Positions 8,832 through 16,469 of a stretch of DNA of 64,000 bases are shown here, piece by piece. The stretch covers positions 744,001-808,000 of the forward strand of contig NZ_CP011505.1 of NCBI RefSeq assembly GCF_001028665.1. The letters run 5' to 3'. The notes under the pieces are model-generated. The model was not told the DNA's origin. It worked only from the letters and a program-made list of their open reading frames with translations, and made no database searches. Origin of the DNA: Burkholderia pyrrocinia. Its GTDB lineage: Bacteria > Pseudomonadota > Gammaproteobacteria > Burkholderiales > Burkholderiaceae. How positions within the stretch are numbered: position 1 is the first letter of the stretch; each line of letters opens with the position of its first letter. The translations under genes and the position numbers were made by a program.

Positions 8832-9644
8832 TCAGAGAAAAATGCCGCGCGTGAGCCCGCCGTCGCAGCCGATCGACTCGCCGGTGATCGAGCCGGATTT
8901 CGGCGACGCGAGAAACGCGACGATCCACCCCATCTCTTCCGGCTGCAGCACGCGCCGGATCGGCGTGACCTTCACGTAGTTCGCCTCGACCTCCGCGGCC
9001 GTGAGCCCCTGCTTCTGCGCCTCTTTCTCGTAGAGTTCGTGGATGTGCGGCGTCTCGACGACGCCCGGGTGAATCGTGTTGACCGTGATGCCGAACGGGC
9101 CGAGCTGGTCGGACAGCGTCTTGGTCAGGTGCACGATCGCCACGTTGCGCATGCCGGACAGTTGCTTGCTGCCGCGGCCCGTCAGCCCGCCGACATTGAC
9201 GATCCGGCCGAAGCCGTGGCGCCGCATGTAGGGCGCGGCCGCCTTCGCGCAACGCAGGTAGCCGACCACCTTGATATCGATGTCCTGCAGCAGCCCCTGC
9301 GGGTCGGCGTGTTCCAGTTCCGCGCGCACGAGGCCGCCCGGATGCGCGGCGCCGTTCAGCAGGATGTCGAGCCGGCCGAAGCGCTCGACGCTCGCGGCCA
9401 TCGCCGCTTCGACCGACGCCATGTCGGTCGTGTCCAACGTGACGGGCAGGATTGCGCCGGCCGCGTTGCCCAGCGGCGCGAGCGCCGCGCGAATCTCGGC
9501 GGCGGCCGCTTCGAGGTGTTCCATGCGTCGCGCGGCGATCGTGACGTTGACGCCTTCGCGGGCCAGCTCGAGCGCGACCGCCTTGCCGATGCCCATGCTG
9601 CCGCCGGTGATGAACGCGGCTTTTCCGTGGAGTTGCAGATCCAT
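8832..9644 (-). CDS. Short-chain dehydrogenase/reductase-fold protein lacking the YxxxK pair
   Basis: A 270-residue SDR-fold protein. The NAD(P) loop TGGSMGIG is intact at 13-20 and the C-terminal SDR pattern (TVNTIHPGVVETP, GESIGCDGG) is normal. At the active site the usual Ser is replaced by Gly152-Gly153 (VNVGGLTG), and the catalytic Tyr-x-x-x-Lys aligns with Ser163-Gly-Met-Arg-Asn167. The NNAG motif reads LNGAA. It therefore probably binds a nucleotide but cannot use standard SDR chemistry. It is the second gene of the operon. Confidence 0.88.
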   Translation of the reverse strand: MDLQLHGKAAFITGGSMGIGKAVALELAREGVNVTIAARRMEHLEAAAAEIRAALAPLGNAAGAILPVTLDTTDMASVEAAMAASVERFGRLDILLNGAAHPGGLVRAELEHADPQGLLQDIDIKVVGYLRCAKAAAPYMRRHGFGRIVNVGGLTGRGSKQLSGMRNVAIVHLTKTLSDQLGPFGITVNTIHPGVVETPHIHELYEKEAQKQGLTAAEVEANYVKVTPIRRVLQPEEMGWIVAFLASPKSGSITGESIGCDGGLTRGIFL

Positions 9645-9693
9645 AGCGATGAAAGGTGAGAGTCGGGATTGAAGGGGAAAGCGGGTTGCGCGA

Positions 9694-11274
9694 TCAGGAC
9701 ACGCACATTTCGATGAGCCTCGGCCCGTCGGTGTGCGCGAGCGCGTCGTCGAGCGCTTGCGACAGCGCTTGCGCGGTGCGCGCGCGCTCGGCCGGCACGC
9801 CGTAGCCGCGCGACAGCGCGAGCCAGTCGATCGGCGGATCGTCCAGCAGCGTCAGGCGGCTGGCGTGCGGCGTGTCGGCCGGCAGGCCGCTGCGCGCGAG
9901 CTCGGTCTGCAGGATGCCGTAGCGCCGGTTCGACGCGATCAGCATGACGATCGGCAAACGCTCGCGCGCCATCGTCCACAGCGCCTGGATCGTGTACTGC
10001 GCGCTGCCGTCGGACTGCAGCGCGAACACGCGGCGTTCCGGGCACGCGACGGCGGCGCCGAGCGCTACCGGCAAGCCCTGGCCGATCGCGCCGCCCGTAT
10101 TCGTGAGGATCGTGTGACGGCGCGCGCGCGCCGACGCGGTCACGAACGGATAGCCGCACGTGCCGCCCTCGATCGACACGATCGCGTCGTCGGGCAATGC
10201 GTTCGCCAGCACGCGACCGACGGCCTGCGGCGTCAGCGGGCCGTCCTCCACATCCCAACGCTCGACCGGCACGCCGTCGGCGTTCGCCGGCGCGCCGATG
10301 CGATCGGCCAGCGCTTCCAGCGCGTCGTCCGCCGCGTCGCCCGGTTCGGCCAGCGTCACGATGTCCTCGGGGCGCGCGAGTTCGCCCGGAATGCCTTCAT
10401 AGCCGAAGTAGGTGACGGGCGCGAGCGCGCCCGCCAGCACCACGCGCCGGTCGGCCAGCGCGGCCAGCGCCGGCTCGGGGAAATAAGGCAGGCGGTCGAT
10501 GTCCGGCAGGCCGCCGCCGCGCTCCGCGCGCGCCGGGAAGGTCTCGCTGAAGCAGGTCGCGCCGGTCGCCGCCGCGATGCGCGCCGCCGCGCGCTGCCCG
10601 CGGGCCGACATTGCGCAGCCGCCCATCAGCAGCACCGCGCGATGGCCGCTGAGCAGCAGATCGGCGACGCGTTCGACCCGTGCGGGATCGAACGACACCA
10701 CGGCCGGGCGAACGACGGCGGGCGACGCCGCGTCGCGCACCTTGGCCGACTGGAGATCGACCGGCAGCACGAGGGTCGCGACGCCGCGCTGCGCACCCAT
10801 CGCGGCCGAAATCGCATCGGCCGTATCGGTTGCGAGATCCGTGTCGCGCGCCACGCTGCGATACCACACCGACACCGGGCGGGCGAGCGACTCGATGTCG
10901 GACGTGAGCGGCGCGTCGTACTTCAGGTGGTCGCGCGTGTGATCGCCGACGATGTTCAGGATCGGCGTGCGGGCGCGGCGTGCGTTGTGCAGGTTGGCGA
11001 CGCCGTTCGCGTGGCCGGGCCCGAGATGCAGCAGCGTCATCGCCGGTTTGCCGGCCATGCGGCCGTAGCCGTCCGCGGCGCCCGTGCAGACGCCCTCGAA
11101 CAGCCCGAGGATCGAGCGCACGCCCGCCACGGTGTCGAGCGCGCCGACGAACGGCATCTCGGTAGTGCCGGGATTGGCAAAACAGACGTCGACGCCGGCG
11201 TCGCGCGCCGTCTCGAGCACGATGCTCGCGCCGCTTCGTGTTCCGGTATCGGTGTCCAACTGTGGGATGTTCAT
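9694..11274 (-). CDS. Thiamine-diphosphate-dependent enzyme, benzoylformate decarboxylase / acetolactate synthase-like
   Basis: A 526-residue ThDP enzyme and the first gene of the operon. The cofactor-activating Glu is Glu60 (LFEGVCTGAADGYG). The pyrophosphate/Mg motif reads SDGSAQYT from 421, where GDG is more usual, and ends with Asn449 (IASNRRYG). Shorter than acetolactate synthases and without a small-subunit gene nearby, it resembles benzoylformate decarboxylase-type enzymes. A reasonable inference is decarboxylation of a 2-oxo acid to an aldehyde, which the ALDH of the same operon would oxidise. Residual ambiguity: carboligase activity. Confidence 0.87.
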   Translation of the reverse strand: MNIPQLDTDTGTRSGASIVLETARDAGVDVCFANPGTTEMPFVGALDTVAGVRSILGLFEGVCTGAADGYGRMAGKPAMTLLHLGPGHANGVANLHNARRARTPILNIVGDHTRDHLKYDAPLTSDIESLARPVSVWYRSVARDTDLATDTADAISAAMGAQRGVATLVLPVDLQSAKVRDAASPAVVRPAVVSFDPARVERVADLLLSGHRAVLLMGGCAMSARGQRAAARIAAATGATCFSETFPARAERGGGLPDIDRLPYFPEPALAALADRRVVLAGALAPVTYFGYEGIPGELARPEDIVTLAEPGDAADDALEALADRIGAPANADGVPVERWDVEDGPLTPQAVGRVLANALPDDAIVSIEGGTCGYPFVTASARARRHTILTNTGGAIGQGLPVALGAAVACPERRVFALQSDGSAQYTIQALWTMARERLPIVMLIASNRRYGILQTELARSGLPADTPHASRLTLLDDPPIDWLALSRGYGVPAERARTAQALSQALDDALAHTDGPRLIEMCVS

Positions 11275-11308
11275 GCGGCCGCTCGACGGTTTGAATGAAG
11301 TGGGATTT

Positions 11309-11338
11309 ACTGTAATCCCGATATACGGGATTTGTCAA
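11309..11338 (-). promoter_or_regulatory. Catabolic operon promoter with operator in the spacer
   Basis: On the minus strand a perfect -35 TTGACA (11338-11333) and a -10 TACAGT (11314-11309) are separated by 18 nt. The spacer is filled by the near-perfect palindrome AATCCCGATATACGGGATT (11314-11332, plus-strand reading, arms AATCCCG/CGGGATT). A second GGGATT at 11302-11307 adds another dyad with N6 spacing. A protein bound here would block RNA polymerase, so repression is likely. The IclR-type regulator of this locus is the obvious candidate. Confidence 0.6.
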
Positions 11339-11564
11339 ACCTCAAAAACACCACCGACGGGTCGATTCGATCCACGTTTACCCGATTCGTGTCGTGTATT
11401 TCCAGCAACAAACACCGCGCCTCGGCTCTCCACGCCTCGCCCAGGCTTAACTGAATTCCCGCAATTCGGAATTTGCAGGAACCGTCGGCCGCACAAGCGC
11501 CTACGGTCGCCGCCCCGTTTCCGGCCGCTTCGCATCGCACGCGGCAGCCGCACTAATTTACGAT

Positions 11565-11585
11565 TGCAAATGCCTCTCATTTGCA
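11565..11585 (+). promoter_or_regulatory. Putative Fur box upstream of TonB receptor
   Basis: Inverted repeat TGCAAATG-CCTCT-CATTTGCA, two perfect 8-bp arms. Over the 19-bp core it agrees at 11 positions with the classical Fur box GATAATGATAATCATTATC, including the central AATG/CATT. It lies about 94 bp before the ATG of the receptor gene, in an AT-rich patch suited to a promoter. Iron repression of the receptor is inferred. Confidence 0.55.
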
Positions 11586-11678
11586 TTAAATTTCGGCGCG
11601 AATGTACTGTTTGGAACACAGACGTCGGCGCGAGGCCATCCGCCCTGCCCGAATGCAGATCACATCAAAGGACGGGGT

Positions 11679-13784
11679 ATGAGCAGGAAGAACTGGGCGG
11701 CCGCACCGATGGCCATAGTCGTCGGCACGGCCGGCCTGAGCGCCGCCGATGCGCAGGAGTTGTCGCTGCCCGCCATCGAGGTCTCGGGGCAGCGCACGAC
11801 CGCGCCGTTTCGCGCACCCGATTCGACGAGCGCGACGCGCACCAAGACGGACGTGATGGAGATTCCGTTCGCGGTCAGCAGCGTCGACGCGAAACTGGCC
11901 CAGACCGTCGCCGCGACGCGCGGCGAGGACCTGTACGACTGGGTCGCGGGCGTCGCGCGGCAGAACAACTTCGGCGGGCTGTGGGACAACTATGCGGTGC
12001 GCGGATTCGCCGGCGACGGCAACACGTCCGGCACCGACTACCTCGTCAACGGCTTCTCGTGGAACCGCGGGATCAGTGTCCCGCGCGACACCGCCACTCT
12101 CGAGCGCATGGAAGTGCTCAAGGGGCCCGCGTCCTCGCTGTACGGCCGCGGCGATCCGGGCGGGCTCATCAGCTACACGACCAAGCAGCCGCAGTTCGCG
12201 CGCGCGAACACCATCGGCGTGTCGGCCGGCAGCTACGGCGCGTTGCGCGAGACGCTCGATTCGACCGGCCCCGTCACCAAATCGCTCGCGTACCGCTTCG
12301 TCGCGATGAACGAGAACAACGGCAGTTTCCGCGATACGGTGTCGAGCAAACGCTACCTGTTCGCACCGTCGTTCACGTGGGACATCGGCGCGGACACGAC
12401 GCTCCATTACGAGTTCGAAAGCGTGCGCCAGCGCGCGCCGCTCGATCGCGGCGTGGTGGCGGTCAACGGGCAGCTCGGCGCGATTCCCGCATCGCGCTTC
12501 CTCGGCGAGCCGCGCGACGGCGACTACGACGTGCGCAACACGGGCCACCAGTTCACGCTCGAGCATCGCGTCGATGCGAACTGGTCGATCAACGCCGGCT
12601 TCGCGCAGCGCGACACCGACCTGTCCGGGCGCTCGTCCGAAGCGTTCGCGCTGCAGCCGGACGGGCGCACGCTGTGGCGCCGCTACCGGCAAGTCGCGTT
12701 TCACTCGAACGACCTGCAGGGCCGCGTCGAAACGACCGGCAAGTTCCGCACCGGCGGCATCGGCCACACGCTCGTGATGGGCGTCGATGCGTATCGCTTC
12801 AACTACGACCAGTTCGTCGCGCGCTCGACGCCGACCGCCGCCGCGCCGTATGCGATCGACATCTTCGATCCCGTCTACGGCCAGCCGACGCCCGCGCTGC
12901 GTACCGCGACCAACCTGCTCGAGCGCGACGACGGGCAAGGCGTCTACGCGCAGGACACGCTGGCGTTCGGACCGCACTGGAAAATCCTCGCCGGGCTGCG
13001 CTGGGATCGCTTCCACCAGTCGGTCGAGAACCGCCTGAAGGGCGTGACGACCAGCCAGCTGCAGACCGCGTTGAGTCCGCGCATCGGCGTCGTGTACGAA
13101 ATGAGCCCCGCGCTGTCGCTGTATGCGAACACCGCGTACTCGTTCCGGCCGAACAACGGCGCCGATGCCGGCGGCCAAGCGTTCGACCCGGAGAAGGGGC
13201 ACGGCTACGAGGCCGGCGCGAAATGGGCCGGCGCGCGCTGGCTCGCGACGGTCGCGGCGTTCTACGTCAACAAGCGCAACGTGCTGACCGCCGATCCGGC
13301 GAATGCCGGCTTCTCGCGCGCGGCCGGCGAGGTGCGCAGCCGCGGCGTCGAATTCGAATGGAACGGCGACCTGGGCCACGGCTTGCGCGGCATCGTCAAC
13401 TTCGCGTACGTCGATGCCGAGGTCACGCGCGATGCCGTGCTGACGCCCGGCGCGCGTCTCGTCGACATTCCGAAGCTGAGCGGCAGCGCGCTGCTCATGT
13501 ACGAAACCGCGCTGCCGTTCGCGGACAAGGCCGGCATCGGCACGGGCGTGATCTATGTCGGGCGCCGCGCCGGCAACACGGCGAACACGCAGGACGGTTT
13601 CGAGCTGCCCGCCTACGCGACCGTCCAGCTCAACGGCTACGTGCAGGTCAACAAGCACCTGCGCGCGTCGGTCGTGCTGAACAACCTGTTCAATCGCACC
13701 ACCTACGTCAGCTCGTACAACAGCCTGTGGGTCACGCCGGGCGCGCCGCGCAGCCTGTTCGCGTCGCTCGCCTACACGTTCTAG
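11679..13784 (+). CDS. TonB-dependent siderophore-type receptor
   Basis: A 701-residue outer-membrane receptor. GGACGGGG precedes the ATG. A signal peptide ends near residue 26 (SAADA), followed by a TonB-box-like LPAIEVSG. The plug domain follows (YDWVAGVARQNNFGG, then LERMEVLKGPASSLYGRGDPGG), then a 22-strand barrel ending SLAYTF with the terminal Phe. There is no N-terminal signalling domain, so it is a plain transporter and not a transducer. The Fur-like box upstream suggests ferric-siderophore uptake. Its position divergent from a catabolic operon leaves open uptake of another ligand. Confidence 0.92.
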   Translation: MSRKNWAAAPMAIVVGTAGLSAADAQELSLPAIEVSGQRTTAPFRAPDSTSATRTKTDVMEIPFAVSSVDAKLAQTVAATRGEDLYDWVAGVARQNNFGGLWDNYAVRGFAGDGNTSGTDYLVNGFSWNRGISVPRDTATLERMEVLKGPASSLYGRGDPGGLISYTTKQPQFARANTIGVSAGSYGALRETLDSTGPVTKSLAYRFVAMNENNGSFRDTVSSKRYLFAPSFTWDIGADTTLHYEFESVRQRAPLDRGVVAVNGQLGAIPASRFLGEPRDGDYDVRNTGHQFTLEHRVDANWSINAGFAQRDTDLSGRSSEAFALQPDGRTLWRRYRQVAFHSNDLQGRVETTGKFRTGGIGHTLVMGVDAYRFNYDQFVARSTPTAAAPYAIDIFDPVYGQPTPALRTATNLLERDDGQGVYAQDTLAFGPHWKILAGLRWDRFHQSVENRLKGVTTSQLQTALSPRIGVVYEMSPALSLYANTAYSFRPNNGADAGGQAFDPEKGHGYEAGAKWAGARWLATVAAFYVNKRNVLTADPANAGFSRAAGEVRSRGVEFEWNGDLGHGLRGIVNFAYVDAEVTRDAVLTPGARLVDIPKLSGSALLMYETALPFADKAGIGTGVIYVGRRAGNTANTQDGFELPAYATVQLNGYVQVNKHLRASVVLNNLFNRTTYVSSYNSLWVTPGAPRSLFASLAYTF

Positions 13785-13793
13785 GTCGAATCG

Positions 13794-13824
13794 GGCGCCT
13801 GACGTGCGTCGCGCGTCAGGCGCC
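13794..13824 (+). terminator. Hairpin after TonB receptor
   Basis: Perfect 11-bp arms GGCGCCTGACG and CGTCAGGCGCC around a 9-nt loop, starting 10 bp after the receptor stop codon. Stem strength and position fit a terminator, though no T-run follows. Confidence 0.6.
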
Positions 13825-14038
13825 GAGCGCAAGCATGCGCGAGCCGTACAGCACGAGATCCGCCGGGTTCGAGTTCGGCAGCACGAAGCTCGCCGCGTTG
13901 GCCACGAACGCGCAGATGGTCAGCATCGGCATCGGGTCGGCCTTCGCGCGGCGTGCAGACGCGCAGACGCGCCGGATAACCGAAGTGCTGCGCGAGGACA
14001 CCGCCCAGCGCGGGACTGAGCGCCGCGCCGGCCCATCC
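13819..14038 (-). pseudogene. Remnants of an MFS permease and an ArsB-like transporter
   Basis: Two short transporter remnants lie end to end on the minus strand in different frames. At about 13970-14038 the peptide GAALSPALGGVLAQHFGY matches an MFS helix. At about 13819-13938 the peptide CAFVANAASFVLPNSNPADL matches the conserved SNP-containing core of ArsB/SLC13-type arsenite transporters. Neither has the rest of its gene. The 389-bp region 13785-14173 holds these remnants, the hairpin, and the promoter of the next gene. Confidence 0.5.
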
Positions 14039-14173
14039 CCGTTGTATTCGGGAAAGGCGGATGAAAGACCGAAACGATAGACTGCCCCCGCATGCATTCG
14101 CACCGATCGCGTCGGGCCGCCGCCGCACAATCGGCTTACGCATCGCAAAACAACCATAACCATCGAGGGCCGC

Positions 14174-15130
14174 ATGCGCCATCTGTCGATCCGACCGCTA
14201 ATAGCAACGTTACTCGCCGTGGCCGCGCTGTTCGGCGCCGCGCCACCGTCGCGCGCATGCGAGGTACCCACCCCCGTGCGGACGATCGATCCGCCCGGCT
14301 ACTATGACGATGCCGCCGGCTATGCGCGCGCCGTGAAGCCGATGCGCGATTTCGTATCGAAAGTCAATACGGCGGCGGATCATGGCGACTGGTCCTGCGC
14401 ATTGACGCTGCTCGACAGCTGGGCGCAATCGGATGCGCTGATGGGCCATATCTCCGGTTATCAAGGCTATTACGAGCGCTCGTGGGCCGGCACAGACTTC
14501 GCGATGGTGATCCTGCGGATGCCGCGCGGCTTGCGCGAAGCGAACCGCGCACAATTCAACGCGATCGATCCGTGGCTCGAACGCATCGCGATCGCCACCC
14601 GCGATGCGGAAGCGATCAACCACCTGCACAACAATCTCGTGTACTGGGCGGGGCTCGACCTGATCGCCATCGGCACCGTCACCGACAATGCGAGCCTGAT
14701 CGATTCCGGTTTGCTGCGGGTACGCGAAGGGATTCGCGACATCGGCCCGGACGGTTCGCTCGCGCGCGAAGTCAAGCGCGGCAACCGCGCGCTCCACTAT
14801 CACACCTTTGCGCTGCTGCCGCTCGTGTTCGCGGCGGAACTCGTGCAACGACGCAATATCGATCTCTACCGCGAAAACGGCGGCGCAATCGGCCGCCTCG
14901 CGAATCTCGTGATCGACGCCGTGGAGAATCCCGCGAGCTTCACGAAGATCACGCCGGTCAAGCAGGACCTGTTCCCGTGGACGTTCCGCGACGAACTGAG
15001 CTGGGTCGAGCCGTACTACGCACGCTTCGGCGATCGCCGCCTGCCGGCGATCATCGCGCCGCGCCGCCCGTTCAGCGAATGGCGGCTCGGCGGCGACGTG
15101 ACAGCAGCGTGGGGCGTGCCGCTGCCATAG
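14174..15130 (+). CDS. Alginate lyase (PL5)-like exported protein with altered active site
   Basis: A 318-residue protein with a signal peptide (residues 1-28, ending SRA) and the layout of AlgL-type polysaccharide lyases: NNxxYW region at 153-158, RALHYHTFALLPL from 205, and the C-terminal WVEPYYARFGDR and RRPFSEWRLGGD blocks. In known PL5 enzymes the Asn-His pair and an Arg...Tyr pair seven residues apart are catalytic. Here the His is Leu155 and the Tyr is Phe212, while Asn154 and Arg205 remain. Binding without lysis, or different chemistry, is likely. GAGGG precedes the ATG. No alginate genes are adjacent. Confidence 0.75.
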   Translation: MRHLSIRPLIATLLAVAALFGAAPPSRACEVPTPVRTIDPPGYYDDAAGYARAVKPMRDFVSKVNTAADHGDWSCALTLLDSWAQSDALMGHISGYQGYYERSWAGTDFAMVILRMPRGLREANRAQFNAIDPWLERIAIATRDAEAINHLHNNLVYWAGLDLIAIGTVTDNASLIDSGLLRVREGIRDIGPDGSLAREVKRGNRALHYHTFALLPLVFAAELVQRRNIDLYRENGGAIGRLANLVIDAVENPASFTKITPVKQDLFPWTFRDELSWVEPYYARFGDRRLPAIIAPRRPFSEWRLGGDVTAAWGVPLP

Positions 15131-15165
15131 GAAAAGGCGCGCCGCGCCGATGTGCGCGCGCGCGC

Positions 15166-15198
15166 TCAGAACCGGTGGCGGATGCCGACGCCAGTGGT
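15166..15198 (-). pseudogene. 3' end of a lost porin gene
   Basis: Read on the minus strand, the codons before the TGA at 15168-15166 give TTGVGIRHRF and stop, the typical terminal strand of burkholderial porins. The frame upstream runs straight into the hairpin at 15201-15233 and shows no porin sequence. The rest of the gene has been lost. Confidence 0.5.
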
Positions 15199-15200
15199 GG

Positions 15201-15233
15201 GAATCCGCCGCCTTTAGGCGGCGGAGGACGTCA
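15201..15233 (+). mobile_element. Orphan IS200/IS605-like right-end hairpin
   Basis: The sequence is GAA, then a perfect 9-bp stem TCCGCCGCC-TTTA-GGCGGCGGA (15204-15225), then GGACGTCA. This agrees with the pattern GAAT, GC-rich stem with a TTTA or TTCA loop, GGAGGATGTCAA found at the right end of many IS200/IS605 (IS1341-type) elements, where it forms the 3' part of the TnpB guide RNA. No tnpA or tnpB is nearby. It abuts the porin remnant. It may also act as a terminator between convergent genes. The match is from memory of the family. Confidence 0.5.
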
Positions 15234-15269
15234 TGTCGTCCTCTCGTTGACGGGCGGCCGGGCGCCGCG

Positions 15270-16469
15270 TCACCGCCGGTTCGAGCGCGACACCACGTCG
15301 ATCCACACCGCCAGCACCAGCACCGCGCCCTTGACGATCATCTGCCAGTACGCGTCGACATCCAGCATCGACATGCCGTTGTCGAGGCTCGCCATCACGA
15401 GCGCGCCGATCAGCGCGCCGTAGACGGTGCCCGACCCGCCGCGCATCGACGTGCCGCCGATGAAGCACGCGGCGATCGCGTCGAGCTCGCCCATCGAGCC
15501 CGCGGACGGCGAGCCGGCCGCGAGCCGTGCGGTGTTCACGATGCCGGCGAATGCGCACATCAGCCCCATCAGCGCGAAGATCGCGAGCTTCACGCGATCG
15601 GTATCGACGCCCGACAGCCGCGTCGCCTCGAGATTCGAGCCGACCGCGTAGATGCGCCGGCCGAACACGGTCTGCGTCGCGATCCACGAGAAGATGCCGA
15701 GCAGCGCGAGCAGCAGCAGCACCGGCACCGGAATGCCGCCGTATCGGTCGAGCGTCGCAACGAACCCGAACAGCACCGCGCCCGCGCCCGCGATCTTCAC
15801 GACGTCCTGCCACGGCGGCGCGACCGCGAGCCGGTAGCGGCGCCGCGTGCCGCGCTGCCGCACGACCAGCAGCACGACGAGCGCGAACAGCAGCAGCGCG
15901 AGGCCGTCCCCCGCCACGCGCGGCAGATAACCCTGCCCGAGGAACACGATGCCGTCCGACACGGGCGCGATCGTCGAGCCGCCCGTCACGCCGAGCAGGA
16001 TCCCGCGAAACGCGAGCATCCCGCCCAGCCCGACGATGAACGACGGCACACGCCGGTAGGTCGACCACCAGCCGTTGAAGAGCCCGATCAGCACGCCGAG
16101 CGCGAGCACGGCCGGCACCGTCGCGGCGACAGGCCAGTGTCGGTTCACGTCGAGGATCGCCGCGACGCCGCCGAGCAGCCCGAGCAGCGACCCGACCGAC
16201 AGGTCGATCTCGCCCGCGATGATCACGAAGACCATCCCGCACGCGAGCATGCCGGTGATCGACATCTGACGCAGCAGGTTCGACACGTTGCGCGGCGTGA
16301 CGAACGCGCCGTCGGTCAGCACCGAGAAGAACGCCCAGATCGCCACGACCGCGAACAGCAGCGCGAGGATCTTGTAGCGCACGAAAACCTGGCGAAGCTG
16401 ACGACTTGTCGGCCGGCGCACTTCGGCATCCGGCGTCGCCGGGGTAGAGGAAGAAAGTTCGGAATTCAT
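15270..16469 (-). CDS. xylH: D-xylose ABC transporter permease XylH
   Basis: A 399-residue inner-membrane permease of the sugar-ABC (CUT2) class with about ten hydrophobic helices. It carries the family signature [20 protein letters not shown] and the second conserved block [20 protein letters not shown]. The start overlaps the end of xylG by 4 bp (ATGA). It is the last gene of xylABFGH. With XylG and XylF it imports D-xylose. Confidence 0.95.
   Translation of the reverse strand: MNSELSSSTPATPDAEVRRPTSRQLRQVFVRYKILALLFAVVAIWAFFSVLTDGAFVTPRNVSNLLRQMSITGMLACGMVFVIIAGEIDLSVGSLLGLLGGVAAILDVNRHWPVAATVPAVLALGVLIGLFNGWWSTYRRVPSFIVGLGGMLAFRGILLGVTGGSTIAPVSDGIVFLGQGYLPRVAGDGLALLLFALVVLLVVRQRGTRRRYRLAVAPPWQDVVKIAGAGAVLFGFVATLDRYGGIPVPVLLLLALLGIFSWIATQTVFGRRIYAVGSNLEATRLSGVDTDRVKLAIFALMGLMCAFAGIVNTARLAAGSPSAGSMGELDAIAACFIGGTSMRGGSGTVYGALIGALVMASLDNGMSMLDVDAYWQMIVKGAVLVLAVWIDVVSRSNRR

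Larger units (their letters stand above)
11275..11678. other. Divergent intergenic region, catabolic operon / TonB receptor
   Basis: 404 bp with no credible gene. It holds the minus-strand operon promoter at 11309-11338 and the Fur-like box at 11565-11585. The stretch between them shows no other clear signal. Confidence 0.7.

Noticed and set aside
11586..13832. Long frame opposite the TonB receptor
   Set aside because: No motif or ribosome site; the receptor frame is unambiguous.
15201..15233. Single CRISPR-like palindromic unit
   Set aside because: Only one copy with no spacers; better explained as an IS right end or terminator.
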